A DNA stretch of 35,625 nt from Bacteroidota bacterium (GCA_003045865.1 PZPB01000015.1:9736-45360); one strand, 5' to 3'. Counted from the first letter of the stretch, positions 1 to 8,867 are shown. Made by a program: numbers and translations. The notes: generated by a model from the letters alone, not told the origin.

Positions 1-2
1 GC

Positions 3-1898
3 ATTGATTTAGGAACTACAAACTCTTGCGTTGCCGTAATGGAAGGTAACGAAGCCGTAGTAATTCCTAATAGCGAAGGAAAAAGAACAACACCATCTAT
101 GATTGCCTTTGTTGAAGGAGGCGAAAGAAAAGTTGGTGATCCAGCCAAAAGACAAGCGATTACAAATCCTCATAAAACCATTTATTCTATAAAGCGCTTC
201 ATGGGCTCTTCGTATAGCGAAATGAGCAAAGAAGCAGGACGCGTACCTTACAATCTTGTAAAAGGTGATAACGACACGCCACGTGTTGACATCGACGGTA
301 GAATGTATACGCCTCAAGAGCTTTCAGCTATGATTCTTCAAAAGATGAAGAAAACCGCAGAAGACTATTTAGGCGAAGAAGTTACTGAAGCAGTTATTAC
401 TGTGCCAGCGTACTTTAACGACTCTCAGCGTCAAGCAACCAAAGAAGCAGGTGAAATTGCTGGTCTGATTGTAAAACGTATTATCAACGAACCAACTGCA
501 GCTTCTTTAGCCTACGGAATTGATAAAAAAGGTGGAGACAAAAAAGTAGCCGTTTTCGATTGTGGTGGCGGTACGCATGATGTATCAGTTTTAGAACTGG
601 GCGATGGTGTATTTGAAGTTTTAGCTACCGATGGTGATACACACTTAGGTGGTGATGACTTCGACCAAGAACTAATCGATTGGTTAGTAGCTGAGTTTAA
701 ATCAGAAGAAGACTTCGACCTTAGCAAAGATGCTATGGCATTACAGCGCTTGAAAGAAGCCGCTGAAAAAGCTAAAATCGAGCTTTCATCCAGTAATGAA
801 ACCGAAATTAACTTACCTTATATTACCGCTACTTCTAGTGGCCCTAAGCACCTGGTTCGCAAGTTAACACGTTCTAAATTCGAGCAATTAGTGCACGATT
901 TAGTAGATCGTACCATTGCCCCTTGTCGCAAAGCCCTTAAAAATGCTGACCTAGATGTTTCTGACATCGATGAAGTAATTTTAGTAGGTGGATCAACGCG
1001 TATCCCTGCGGTTCAAGAAGCGGTTAAAAAATTCTTCGGTAAAGAACCTTCAAAAGGTGTAAACCCCGACGAAGTAGTAGCCTTAGGAGCAGCGATTCAA
1101 GGTGGTGTATTATCTGGTGATGTTAAAGATGTACTCTTATTAGATGTTACTCCTTTATCATTAGGCATTGAAACTATGGGTGGTGTTATGACCAAGCTTA
1201 TTGAAGCAAATACCACTATTCCTACCAAAAAATCGGAGACCTTTTCTACCGCAAGTGATAACCAGCCCGCAGTAGATATCCACGTTTTACAAGGCGAGCG
1301 TCCTATGGCAAACGTCAATAAAACTATCGGACGTTTCCAATTAACTGATATTCCTCCTGCACCTCGCGGCACACCTCAAATTGAAGTGAGCTTTGATATT
1401 GATGCCAATGGTATCTTAAAAGTTTCAGCAAAAGATAAGGCTACCGGAAAAGAGCAGAGTATTAAAATTGAGGCGAGCTCAGGATTAAGCAAGGAAGAAA
1501 TTGATCGCATGAAGCAAGAAGCGGAAGCTAATGCTGATTCGGATCAGAAATCCAAAGAGAAAGTTGAAAAACTTAACCAAGCGGACAGTATGGTGTTCCA
1601 AACTGAAAAGCAGCTAAAAGAATTTGGCGATAAAATTTCTGAGGACAAGAAAAAGCCTGTTGAAGAAGCTTTAGAAGAGCTTAAAAAAGTACATGCTGCT
1701 CAAGATATCGCAGGTATCGATGCAGCCATGGAAAAAATCAACGAAGCTTGGAAAAACGCTTCCGAAGAAATGTACAAAGCGCAGCAAGAAGGCGGCGCAG
1801 ATGGCGCTGCCGATCCTGGCGCGCAAGCTTCTAATGAAGGCAATGGTGCAGATGATGTAACCGACGTTGAGTTTGAAGAAGTAGACGATAAGAAATAA
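3..1898 (+). CDS. dnaK: Chaperone DnaK (Hsp70), 5'-truncated by the window edge
   Basis: ATP-dependent Hsp70 chaperone of the cytoplasm; works with DnaJ and GrpE, neither of which is in view. The reading frame is open from base 3 with IDLGTTNSC, the N-terminal ATP-binding motif, so only about six residues (usually MGKIIG) are missing. Further landmarks are the second phosphate motif at 558-587, [21 protein letters not shown], the linker [15 protein letters not shown] and the acidic end EEVDDKK. The phosphate motif reads [10 protein letters not shown] where most DnaK have DLGGGTFDVS; I recall this variant from other flavobacteria, so I treat it as lineage-typical. The visible 631 residues fit a full length of about 637. 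A strong terminator follows at once. Identification is secure. Confidence 0.98.
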   Translation: MDLGTTNSCVAVMEGNEAVVIPNSEGKRTTPSMIAFVEGGERKVGDPAKRQAITNPHKTIYSIKRFMGSSYSEMSKEAGRVPYNLVKGDNDTPRVDIDGRMYTPQELSAMILQKMKKTAEDYLGEEVTEAVITVPAYFNDSQRQATKEAGEIAGLIVKRIINEPTAASLAYGIDKKGGDKKVAVFDCGGGTHDVSVLELGDGVFEVLATDGDTHLGGDDFDQELIDWLVAEFKSEEDFDLSKDAMALQRLKEAAEKAKIELSSSNETEINLPYITATSSGPKHLVRKLTRSKFEQLVHDLVDRTIAPCRKALKNADLDVSDIDEVILVGGSTRIPAVQEAVKKFFGKEPSKGVNPDEVVALGAAIQGGVLSGDVKDVLLLDVTPLSLGIETMGGVMTKLIEANTTIPTKKSETFSTASDNQPAVDIHVLQGERPMANVNKTIGRFQLTDIPPAPRGTPQIEVSFDIDANGILKVSAKDKATGKEQSIKIEASSGLSKEEIDRMKQEAEANADSDQKSKEKVEKLNQADSMVFQTEKQLKEFGDKISEDKKKPVEEALEELKKVHAAQDIAGIDAAMEKINEAWKNASEEMYKAQQEGGADGAADPGAQASNEGNGADDVTDVEFEEVDDKK

Positions 1899-1914
1899 TA
1901 AATCGTAATAAATT

Positions 1915-1945
1915 AAGCCACCTCAAACAAGAGGTGGCTTTTTTT
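1915..1945 (+). terminator. Rho-independent terminator of dnaK
   Basis: Perfect 10-bp stem AAGCCACCTC (1915-1924) and GAGGTGGCTT (1931-1940) around the six-base loop AAACAA, running into a T tract at 1939-1945. It lies 17 bases after the dnaK stop and 22 bases before the tpx start, so it separates the two transcripts. Confidence 0.93.
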
Positions 1946-1966
1946 GTTACCATAAAAAGACAAATT

Positions 1967-2470
1967 ATGGCAAAAATTACTCTCGGAGGAAATCCGGTTA
2001 AGACCAAAGGCGATTTACCCGCAATAGGCACAGAAGCACCAAGCTTTACACTAGTTGATGAAAGCCTAAAAGTGCAAGAACTTATCGACTATAGAGGAAA
2101 AAAAGTCGTTCTTAATATTTTCCCAAGTATCGACACGGGTGTATGTGCTAATTCAGTTCGCACCTTTAATAAAGAAGCAACAGATTTAGAAAATGTAAGC
2201 ATCCTTAATATCAGTCGTGACCTGCCCTTTGCTTTCAAACGTTTTTGTGCGGCGGAAGGAATTGAAAATGTGGTTAACCTATCTGAATTCCGCGATACCA
2301 ATTTTAGCGATACCTATAATGTGATGATTACCGACGGTGGTTTTGCTGGCCTACTGTCACGTGCCATTGTTATTATTAACGAGTCAGGGCAAGTGATTTA
2401 TACTGAGCAAGTACCCGAAATTGGACAAGACCCTAATTTTGCAGCAGCGCTGGCAGCACTAAAATCATAA
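1967..2470 (+). CDS. tpx: Thiol peroxidase Tpx (atypical 2-Cys peroxiredoxin)
   Basis: Reduces hydrogen peroxide and alkyl hydroperoxides, using thioredoxin as reductant. The ATG at 1967 gives a 167-residue protein, the normal Tpx length. An in-frame ATG at 1934 would start inside the dnaK terminator and add eleven unconserved residues, so it is rejected. Cys60 in PSIDTGVCANSVRTFN is the peroxidatic cysteine and Cys94 in KRFCAAEGIENV the resolving one; spacing and surroundings match E. coli Tpx. The conserved LLSRAIVII segment follows. A decayed tandem copy lies just downstream, and a thioredoxin-like gene converges from 3482, which could supply electrons (inference). Confidence 0.97.
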   Translation: MAKITLGGNPVKTKGDLPAIGTEAPSFTLVDESLKVQELIDYRGKKVVLNIFPSIDTGVCANSVRTFNKEATDLENVSILNISRDLPFAFKRFCAAEGIENVVNLSEFRDTNFSDTYNVMITDGGFAGLLSRAIVIINESGQVIYTEQVPEIGQDPNFAAALAALKS

Positions 2471-2488
2471 ATCGAGGTTGTAAATATT

Positions 2489-2530
2489 AAAAGCCGTCCC
2501 GATTTAGTTATCGTGGCGGCTTTTGTTTTT
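2489..2530 (+). terminator. Rho-independent terminator of tpx
   Basis: Stem 2489-2503 pairs with 2510-2524 (AAAAGCCG with CGGCTTTT at the base, one C/T mismatch and one G-T wobble) around a TTAGTT loop, followed by GTTTTT. It ends the intact tpx transcript before the second, broken copy. Confidence 0.88.
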
Positions 2531-2601
2531 AAAGCAAATCGGAAAATGGAAGCCTGAAATTTGGAAATTGCTTTCAAACTATTATAGCATATAATTTTTT
2601 T

Positions 2602-3102
2602 ATGGCAACAATTACACTTGAAGGAGTTAGAGCCCATACCTGCGGTCAACTGCCAAAGCTAGGCAGCAAAGCACCGAATTTTAGCTTAGTTGATCAGAGT
2701 TTGAATAACCATAGTTTAAACAGCTATCTCGGTAAAAAGATAGTCCTTAATATTTTCCCTAGCGTAGATACCGGAATCTGTGCCAATTCAGTCCGTACTT
2801 TCAATCGCGAGGCGGCAGAGCTAGAAGATGTTGTGGTGTTAAATATCAGTCGAGATTTACCTTTTTCTTTCAAGCGCTTTTGTATCGCCGAAGAAATTAA
2901 AAACGTTATTACCCTTTCTTAATTTCGCGATTAGAATTTCAGTGATCGCTATAATGTACTGATTATGGATGGCGACTGCGAAGGACTTATGTCGGAGGCC
3001 ATACTTATTGGAGATGAACAGGGAATGGTAATATATAGTGAACAAGTACCTGAAATTGCACAAGATCCAAATTTCGAAGCAGCCTTAGCGATGCTCAAAT
3101 AA
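2602..3102 (+). pseudogene. Second tpx copy disrupted by two in-frame stop codons
   Basis: Read through, this frame gives 166 residues that align with the intact tpx next door without any frameshift, from MATITLEG to QDPNFEAALAMLK. Codon 107 is TAA (2920-2922) where the intact copy has GAA, and codon 111 is TAG (2932-2934) where it has ACC. Both cysteines (Cys60, Cys94) lie upstream of the stops, so a 106-residue fragment keeps the catalytic residues but lacks about a third of the fold. The rest stays in frame up to a TAA at 3100, which indicates recent inactivation of a tandem duplicate. I see no good TAnnTTTG element upstream, and the preceding tpx terminator isolates it. A sequencing error at two sites is a less likely explanation. 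Confidence 0.88.
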
Positions 3103-3108
3103 ATTAAT

Positions 3109-3144
3109 AAAAAGGGGGCTGTTTTTTCAAACAGCCCCCTTTTT
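3109..3144. terminator. Bidirectional terminator between the tpx remnant and the thioredoxin gene
   Basis: Perfect 16-bp stem 3109-3124 and 3129-3144 (A5-G5-CTGTTT with its complement) around a four-base loop TTTC. Each strand ends in a run of five or more T, so it can stop both the plus-strand tpx remnant and the minus-strand thioredoxin gene ending at 3168. Confidence 0.93.
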
Positions 3145-3167
3145 ATATAATATGTATTTCTATCAGA

Positions 3168-3482
3168 TTAAAACTTAGCCATAAGGCTTCTTAAATAATC
3201 TTCTTTACTGCTAGCACTACCATCTAAGAATTCACCATTCTTAAAAACCGCTAAATAAGGTAAGTTATCTACTTTGCCGGCCTTGCGCGCTTCGGGGAAT
3301 TTTTCAGCATCCACTTCTAAAAATACCATACCAGCGTTTTCTTCTTCGTTGCTTACTCTCTTATATTTTGGAGCAAATAGTTTACAGTTTCCGCACCAAT
3401 CAGCGTAATATTTAACCACTACATTCTCATTATTATTTAAGGTATCCTTAAACTCGCTATCGTTTACGTTTAGTACTGCCAT
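3168..3482 (-). CDS. Thioredoxin-like protein with a CGNC active site
   Basis: Small cytoplasmic thiol-disulfide oxidoreductase of the thioredoxin fold, 104 residues, no signal peptide. The active site DWCGNCK places cysteines at 30 and 33, with Asn instead of the usual Pro between them; the cis-proline loop is NLPYLAVF with Pro75. Asn in place of Pro is expected to shift redox potential or partner choice relative to classical thioredoxin (inference from the family). It converges on the tpx locus and is a plausible reductant for Tpx. An exact -7 element TACCTTTG sits at 3504-3511, 22 bases upstream of the ATG. Whether it is the main thioredoxin of the cell cannot be told from here. Confidence 0.9.
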   Translation of the reverse strand: MAVLNVNDSEFKDTLNNNENVVVKYYADWCGNCKLFAPKYKRVSNEEENAGMVFLEVDAEKFPEARKAGKVDNLPYLAVFKNGEFLDGSASSKEDYLRSLMAKF

Positions 3483-3503
3483 GTTTCATTTTTTTTAGTG
3501 GGA

Positions 3504-3511
3504 CAAAGGTA
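3504..3511 (-). promoter_or_regulatory. Bacteroidota -7 promoter element of the thioredoxin-like gene
   Basis: On the minus strand the bases read TACCTTTG, an exact match to TAnnTTTG, followed by a short leader to the ATG at 3482. No convincing TTG is seen at the -33 position. Confidence 0.65.
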
Positions 3512-3561
3512 ATATTTACAATTGCTATCAGAATAATAATGCGATAGTAAAATACTATATA

Positions 3562-4452
3562 TCATCGATAATGCTCGCGATAAAGGTAGCGCACAATACC
3601 ATCGGCTAAACCTTTTTTGGGCACTATCATGTTTGCGCTTTCGGCCCAAGCCATAGCTGAGGTGTAAATTCTTAAAGCGTGCGTAATTACATCCGTTCGA
3701 TCTGGATTCAAATCGTAAACAATCATACGTTCATCGTTTTCTAAAGCAAGCAAGTCTTCTCTAATCTGTTGTAGATCTTTTAGAGTTATATACTCACCTT
3801 TTAGCTTCTGGCTTAGCTTAAAAGTTCGGTTGATGTTACCACCAGAACCTACCATTAAAATGTCTGACAAGCCGGTAGTATGTTCTTTAATCCACGCTTC
3901 CATTTCTTGCCAGCGACTCTTTTTCACCAAACCATTCAATAAGCGAATTGTCCCTATTTTAAATGACTTGCTAGCCACAATTACTTTCTTGTTAAAAAGG
4001 GTTAACTCGGTACTTCCACCTCCTACATCGATATATAAAAAGCTGCCCTCTGACTGTACAACCGAACCAAGCATATCGCTACTAAAAATCATGCGGGCCT
4101 CTTCCTTACCGCTAATCAATTCGATATTAACACCTGTTTCCTGATAAATTTCTTCAACAACCTGCAATCCATTTTTCGCTTCGCGTAAAGCGGACGTGGC
4201 ACATGCGCGATATTTTTGTACGCCGTGTACCTCCATAATATTCCGATAGGCCAACATGCCGGCTAATAATCGTTTCCTGTTTCTAGTTGTGATTTTACCA
4301 TCACCAAAGGCATCTGGCCCCAGCCGGATGGGCAGGCGCGTTAAAGACGACTTCTTAAATATTACCTGATCTTTCGTTTCGATTACGTTAGATACTAATA
4401 ATCGCACTGAGTTAGAGCCTATATCAATACCTGCTAGCTTATGTATCTTCAC
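3562..4452 (-). CDS. ppx: Exopolyphosphatase of the Ppx/GppA family
   Basis: Hydrolyses terminal phosphates of polyphosphate and/or pppGpp in the cytoplasm. The 296-residue protein has the two-lobed ASKHA fold of the family: the N-terminal phosphate loop AGIDIGSNSVRLL, the ISGKEEARMIF segment, and the second phosphate loop IDVGGGSTELTLF followed by MVGSGGNINR. It is the short form lacking the C-terminal HD-like extension of the E. coli enzyme. The start is a GTG at 4452 that shares one base with the TAG stop of ppk (TAGTG), suggesting translational coupling. It is last in a sixA-ppk-ppx cluster, which favours polyphosphate over pppGpp as main substrate (inference). Confidence 0.92.
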   Translation of the reverse strand: MKIHKLAGIDIGSNSVRLLVSNVIETKDQVIFKKSSLTRLPIRLGPDAFGDGKITTRNRKRLLAGMLAYRNIMEVHGVQKYRACATSALREAKNGLQVVEEIYQETGVNIELISGKEEARMIFSSDMLGSVVQSEGSFLYIDVGGGSTELTLFNKKVIVASKSFKIGTIRLLNGLVKKSRWQEMEAWIKEHTTGLSDILMVGSGGNINRTFKLSQKLKGEYITLKDLQQIREDLLALENDERMIVYDLNPDRTDVITHALRIYTSAMAWAESANMIVPKKGLADGIVRYLYREHYR

Positions 4453-6518
4453 TACCCTGATTTTAATTGCTTTTTCACATAGTCGTGCATGGCATACTGC
4501 GAACGAATTTTTGGTCCTTTAATTTGTCGGTACTCATTGTTGAGTTCTTCATTATGCCAGCGGGACTTCACATTATCTTTCCAAATTATATCAAAATGAT
4601 CGCGCAATTGCCTTTTTACTTTATCATCGTAAATGGGAGTGCAAACCTCAACGCGAAAATCTAAGTTGCGCATCATCCAATCGGCCGAACCCAAAAAGTA
4701 ACGCGGAGAACCACCATTGGTGAATATAAATAAACGCGAGTGTTCTAAATAGCGATCCAAAATAGAAATGGCCTCGATGTTTTCGCTTACGCCTTTAATT
4801 CCGGGAATAAGCGAGCAAATACCCCGCACAATCAGCTTAATTTTAACGCCATAAGAACTAGCCTCATATAATTTCTCAATCAGCTTTACATCTGAAATAC
4901 TATTTAATTTCAGCTGAATGCCAGCAGGACGACCTTTCTTAGAATTATCAATTTCCTTATCAATTAAGGCGATAAAAGCTTTGCGGGTATGATGGGGAGA
5001 AACGATGAGATGCTTATAACGCATCACTTTATAATTATTCCTTAAAAAGTCGAAAAGCTTAACGGCATCCTTAGTAATGTTGGGATTGGCGGTAAGCAAA
5101 TGATAATCCGTATAAAAACGCGCCGTGCTCTCATTAAAATTACCCGTACCAATAGAAGCGTAATGGCGAATTCCATCTTCTTCTTCACGGGTTATCAAAA
5201 TAATTTTACTGTGAACCTTTAGTCCTTGCACACCAAAAATCACGTTTACGCCTTCGGTTTGTAATACTTCGGTCCAACCAATATTATTGGCTTCATCAAA
5301 GCGCGCTTGTAATTCAATTACCACGGTTACCTCTACCCCATTTTTGGCGGCATTAACCAAGGCAGAAATGATGCGCGACTCATCTGCCAGGCGATAAAGT
5401 GTAATTTCTATGCTACGAACGCGTGGATCTAGGGCCGCTTCACGTAAAGTGCGAATAATATAACTGAAGTTATGATAGGGTAAAAAGAGTAAGACATCCC
5501 TTGTTTTAAGCACCTCTAAAATACTGCGGTCGAGGTCTAAGTCAGGATGATTATAAACGGGAAAGCGCTCAAACTCTAAATCGGGATTTCCCAAATCTGG
5601 GAATTTTATCAGATCCTTTTTATTGTGATATCGTCCACCGGGAATAAGGCTATCGAAATTGTCGAGATCGATGCGATTAATTAGAAAATCTAATACCTCT
5701 GGCGAGATTTGCTGGTCGTAAACAAAACGCACGGGATCGCCGATGCGCCTTTTTTTAACCGATCGGGTCATTTTCTCTAAAAATCCCTTCGAAACATCAT
5801 CGTCTAAATCTAACTCGGCGTCGCGCGTAATTTTAATAGTATGCGCTTCAATCTTTTCTATGTTAAAGATGAAAAGAATGTAATTGAGATTGTAGCGAAT
5901 CAAGTCTTCTAGGTACATCAAGTACTGTTTGCCATAGCGTGGCAATTGCACGAAACGTCCTACCAAATCGCTCGGCACTTCGATTAAGGCAATGCGCGGA
6001 CTATCCGTTTCGCCCTTAAGGTACATTCTAATCGCCAGATAAATACTTTTATCACGCAGTTCAGGAACGGGTGCATCGGGATCAATCATTAAGGTAAAGA
6101 CCGTAGGACTCACTTTATTAACGAAATAATTACGCACAAAATCCTGTTGCCCCGCCGTTAAATCCTTTTCGTTTACAAATTCTATATCGTGCTGAGAGAG
6201 TTCAGCCATTAACATATCATTGATTTCTTGACTGCGTGCTTGAAGGTCTTTTACCTTTTCAGAGATTTCTTGTAAAACATCGCCGGGCTCTCTTTGACCC
6301 AGTCGCAATTGTTTTTTGCTACTAATCTGCGCTAAGCGCTTCATACTGGCATAACGCACTCGAAAGAATTCATCCATATTACTGGAGTAAATTCCTAAAA
6401 AGCGCAGACGTTCGATTATAGGGTTACTTTCATCGAGGGCTTCTTGCAAAACCCTTTCATTAAAAGCTAGCCACGAAATATCGCGGGCAATTATATGCTG
6501 GTGCACAGTGTTAATCAC
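4452..6518 (-). CDS. ppk1: Polyphosphate kinase 1
   Basis: Makes inorganic polyphosphate from ATP (reversible); a cytoplasmic or membrane-associated enzyme of 688 residues, normal for PPK1. The N domain opens with DISWLAFNERVLQEA. The phosphohistidine is His436 in GLKVHSKIILI and the second catalytic histidine is His593 in RYLEHSRLFIF, matching E. coli His435 and His592. YASIGTGNFNESTARFYTD and GSADWMMRNLDFRVEV are the conserved C-domain phosphate-binding segments. The start codon is GTG at 6518, overlapping the sixA stop by four bases (GTGA); no better ATG lies nearby, and the first residues align with the family N-terminus. Identification is secure. Confidence 0.97.
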   Translation of the reverse strand: MINTVHQHIIARDISWLAFNERVLQEALDESNPIIERLRFLGIYSSNMDEFFRVRYASMKRLAQISSKKQLRLGQREPGDVLQEISEKVKDLQARSQEINDMLMAELSQHDIEFVNEKDLTAGQQDFVRNYFVNKVSPTVFTLMIDPDAPVPELRDKSIYLAIRMYLKGETDSPRIALIEVPSDLVGRFVQLPRYGKQYLMYLEDLIRYNLNYILFIFNIEKIEAHTIKITRDAELDLDDDVSKGFLEKMTRSVKKRRIGDPVRFVYDQQISPEVLDFLINRIDLDNFDSLIPGGRYHNKKDLIKFPDLGNPDLEFERFPVYNHPDLDLDRSILEVLKTRDVLLFLPYHNFSYIIRTLREAALDPRVRSIEITLYRLADESRIISALVNAAKNGVEVTVVIELQARFDEANNIGWTEVLQTEGVNVIFGVQGLKVHSKIILITREEEDGIRHYASIGTGNFNESTARFYTDYHLLTANPNITKDAVKLFDFLRNNYKVMRYKHLIVSPHHTRKAFIALIDKEIDNSKKGRPAGIQLKLNSISDVKLIEKLYEASSYGVKIKLIVRGICSLIPGIKGVSENIEAISILDRYLEHSRLFIFTNGGSPRYFLGSADWMMRNLDFRVEVCTPIYDDKVKRQLRDHFDIIWKDNVKSRWHNEELNNEYRQIKGPKIRSQYAMHDYVKKQLKSG

Positions 6519-7012
6519 TTCTGAATTCTACGTTTAGGAAAGTCGAAAAATAAGAGTTCTGCCTCTGTTTCCAGATCGGCCCAGTGTTCAACATCAAAAT
6601 TTAAGCAAGCCACACCAGTGGTGGGAACATTATCGATGATATGATCAATGCAATGATTTACAAAGGTGGTGATAGTGGGATTATGACCAAATAGAAACAC
6701 AGAATTGTACTTATCTTTTAATTTGCGAATGGTCTTAAATAAGTCTTTCACCTCAGCCTCATAAATCGCTTCTTTTAATTTGATTTCTCCGTAAGGGTAA
6801 TGCAGGTTTTTCGCGAATATTAAGGCCGTGTGTAAGGCTCTAGTTGCCGGGCTAGAAACAATTAAATCAGGCGTAAAGCCCTGTTGCTCCATCCACTGCG
6901 AAGTATTGTGTGCGTCGCGAATTCCACTTCCCTTAAGGGGGCGATCGAAATCGTCTACACCTTCTTCTAACCAAGATGACTTGGCATGTCTAATCAGATA
7001 AAGCTTTTTCAT
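6515..7012 (-). CDS. sixA: SixA-like histidine phosphatase
   Basis: Histidine phosphatase superfamily, 165 residues, cytoplasmic. The RHG-type motif is YLIRHAKSSW with Arg8 and His9. The second arginine is Arg58 in SSPATRALHTA and the second histidine His110 in LFGHNPTIT. SixA enzymes remove phosphate from phosphohistidine proteins. Here the gene heads a cluster with ppk1 and ppx, so the substrate could instead be the PPK1 phosphohistidine or a phosphotransfer protein (inference). An AGGAGG lies only two bases before the ATG. Its TGA stop overlaps the GTG of ppk, so the three genes are probably translated as a coupled unit. Confidence 0.9.
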   Translation of the reverse strand: MKKLYLIRHAKSSWLEEGVDDFDRPLKGSGIRDAHNTSQWMEQQGFTPDLIVSSPATRALHTALIFAKNLHYPYGEIKLKEAIYEAEVKDLFKTIRKLKDKYNSVFLFGHNPTITTFVNHCIDHIIDNVPTTGVACLNFDVEHWADLETEAELLFFDFPKRRIQK

Positions 7013-7117
7013 AGCCTCCTGTAAATTTTAGCGTGGAAATTAGCTAAAACAAAGGAGTTAAAGAAGTATCGGAGAAATAATTAATCTAGATTTAATTTAA
7101 AAGAAATAGGACTTGAA

Positions 7118-7897
7118 TTACTCCTCCCCTTTTGCGGCTTGCCAAAATACTTCCAACTCAATTAAGCTGTAATCGGCCAAGGCTTTATCGGCTTTTTTAG
7201 CTTGGTCTTCCATAAATTGAAAGCGCTTGATAAATTTCTTATTGGTGCGCTCTAAGGCAGATTCGGGATCAATTTTAAGAAAGCGTGCCACGTTAATCAT
7301 TGAAAATAAAAGATCGCCAAATTCATTCTCCATCTTTTTGGCATCCTTGGCGGCGATTTCGGCTTTAAGCTCGGCTAGCTCCTCTTCCATTTTGGCTAAA
7401 ACCTGGCTGCTTTCATCCCAATCGAAACCAGCGCCGCGCGCTTTCTCTTGAATTCGTGTGGCTTTTACCATGGCGGGAAGCGATTTAGGGACCCCTTCTA
7501 GCACCGACTTTTTACCCTCTTTTAATTTTAAGGATTCCCAGTTAGCCTTAACGGTTTCCTCATCTTCGGCCACGGTATCGCCGTAAATATGCGGGTGACG
7601 GTGTATAAGCTTTTCGGCAATTGATTCTAATACATCGGCCATATCAAAAGCTTCTTTCTCCTCCCCTATTTTGGCATAAAAAACCATGTGCAGGAGAATA
7701 TCGCCAATCTCATTTTTCACTTCAGGAAGATCTTGGTCGAGAATGGCATCACCTAATTCGTAGGTTTCCTCTATGGTTAAAGGCCGCAGCGTTTCCATAG
7801 TTTGCTTTCTATCCCAAGGACAGCCGGCCCTAAGATCGTCCATTATATCTAATAAACGACCAAAGGCCTCCATCTTTTCCTGTCGCGTATGCGCCAT
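7118..7897 (-). CDS. mazG: Nucleoside triphosphate pyrophosphohydrolase MazG
   Basis: Hydrolyses NTPs and dNTPs to monophosphates plus pyrophosphate, a housecleaning role. The 259 residues hold two MazG folds. The N-terminal one has GCPWDRKQT, the metal-binding EETYELGDAI and NEIGDILLHMVFYAKI; the C-terminal one has EEELAELKAEI and ENEFGDLLFSMINVARF. Both carry the acidic EExxE...ExxD ligands. The start ATG shares one base with the TAA of the upstream DUF5606 gene (TAATG), so it is the last gene of the def operon. Length and order of domains are those of the long MazG type. Identification is secure. Confidence 0.96.
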   Translation of the reverse strand: MAHTRQEKMEAFGRLLDIMDDLRAGCPWDRKQTMETLRPLTIEETYELGDAILDQDLPEVKNEIGDILLHMVFYAKIGEEKEAFDMADVLESIAEKLIHRHPHIYGDTVAEDEETVKANWESLKLKEGKKSVLEGVPKSLPAMVKATRIQEKARGAGFDWDESSQVLAKMEEELAELKAEIAAKDAKKMENEFGDLLFSMINVARFLKIDPESALERTNKKFIKRFQFMEDQAKKADKALADYSLIELEVFWQAAKGEE

Positions 7898-8334
7898 TAT
7901 TCTCCTTCTTTTGCGCTTTCTTCTGCTTCCGCAGATGCGTCCTCTGTTTCTTGAATTAACATATCCTTGGCATGTAGCATATTATACCAAGTAAAGAGTT
8001 TTTTAAGGTGACTCGGGTACACACGTTCTTGGTCGAAGTTAGGCAGGATTTCTTCCATATAAGCCTTCAATTCTTCGTTGCTAGCCTTTTTAGCATCAAT
8101 CGCTAATCCTCCTTCTGCCTTGTCATATACTTTATCAAAAATCTCTGATAAAGGAATTTCCTCTTCGTAAGTATAAATAGCGATGTCGCTTAAGGCACTA
8201 ACCTCTGCTCTTTGCGAAACCGGCATTCTTTTACCATCGGTTAGCGACTCTACTAAAACACCCTGACGAGTAGCCTTAATTAATTTATAAAGACCTGGCT
8301 TTCCGCCAATTGATAAGATTTCTTCTAATTTCAT
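7897..8334 (-). CDS. DUF5606 family protein
   Basis: Cytoplasmic protein of 145 residues in a Bacteroidota-specific family of unknown function. The N-terminal part (about 1-60), with LEEILSIGGKPGLYKLI, LVESLTDGKRMPV and SALSDIAIYTYEE, looks like a small beta-rich fold. The middle, VYPSHLKKLFTWYNMLH, is helical, and the last 20 residues are a Glu/Ala-rich acidic tail. I recognise the family by pattern and know no assigned activity. It sits between a TPR lipoprotein gene (5 bases away) and mazG (one-base overlap), downstream of def, so it is co-expressed with translation and nucleotide-quality functions. Confidence 0.82.
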   Translation of the reverse strand: MKLEEILSIGGKPGLYKLIKATRQGVLVESLTDGKRMPVSQRAEVSALSDIAIYTYEEEIPLSEIFDKVYDKAEGGLAIDAKKASNEELKAYMEEILPNFDQERVYPSHLKKLFTWYNMLHAKDMLIQETEDASAEAEESAKEGE

Positions 8335-8339
8335 TCTTT

Positions 8340-8867
8340 TTATTTTTCAGAGTTTTTTGCTTCTTCCTTCCATTTTTGCACCATTTGTATCTCGGTTTCT
8401 TTGGTGTTATCGAGTAAATCTAAAAGCTGTCGTGCATTGTCGGCTAAAACATTGCTAGGATAGGTTGCAATAAATTTTTGATAGGTTGCAGCCGCTAAAT
8501 CTTTAGAGCGCATTTCTTCATAAAATAAAGCTAGGGCCAACATAGACTCTGCTCCTTTCTGGTGATAGGCATAGTTTTGATAGACGGCTTTATAAGCATC
8601 AATAGCTTCATTTTCTTTACCATTAGTTGCCTTTAAAACTTCAGCCTTTTTAAAGAGATATATCGCAGCCATGCTATCTTTGGGATGCGCCGCTACAAAA
8701 ACATCATACTCTTTAATAAGCGCATTACCAATAGTGGTATCCATACGTTCTTTCGAGCGTAATTCGGCTTCTAAGGCTTCAATGCGATTAGTATTAACAG
8801 TTGGCTCACTATTTTGGGCACAAGCCGTACCTAAAATTAACAGGCTAAGTAAAATTACAATTCTCAT
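8340..8867 (-). CDS. TPR-containing putative lipoprotein
   Basis: 175 residues beginning with a signal sequence, MRIVILLSLLILGTACAQN. The Cys at 16 is a plausible lipidation site, although Gly at -3 makes the lipobox weak, and plain Sec export is possible. After a Ser/Asn linker and a short charged helix come helix-turn-helix repeats of TPR type, for example AIDAYKAVYQNYAYHQKGAESMLA followed by AATYQKFIATYPSNVLADNA, reminiscent of YbgF/BamD-like periplasmic TPR proteins. Partner unknown. The start overlaps the end of def by four bases (ATGA), and DUF5606 follows after 5 bases. Confidence 0.8.
   Translation of the reverse strand: MRIVILLSLLILGTACAQNSEPTVNTNRIEALEAELRSKERMDTTIGNALIKEYDVFVAAHPKDSMAAIYLFKKAEVLKATNGKENEAIDAYKAVYQNYAYHQKGAESMLALALFYEEMRSKDLAAATYQKFIATYPSNVLADNARQLLDLLDNTKETEIQMVQKWKEEAKNSEK

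Noticed and set aside
2920-2934. TAA and TAG in the second tpx read as recoded sense codons
   Set aside because: Two different stop codons within five codons, replacing Glu and Thr of the intact copy, with no recoding signal; all other genes use TAA, TAG and TGA as ordinary stops.
7083-7092. Palindrome AATCTAGATT upstream of sixA as an operator
   Set aside because: Ten AT-rich bases in an AT-rich spacer, not placed relative to a recognisable promoter; a chance occurrence is plausible.
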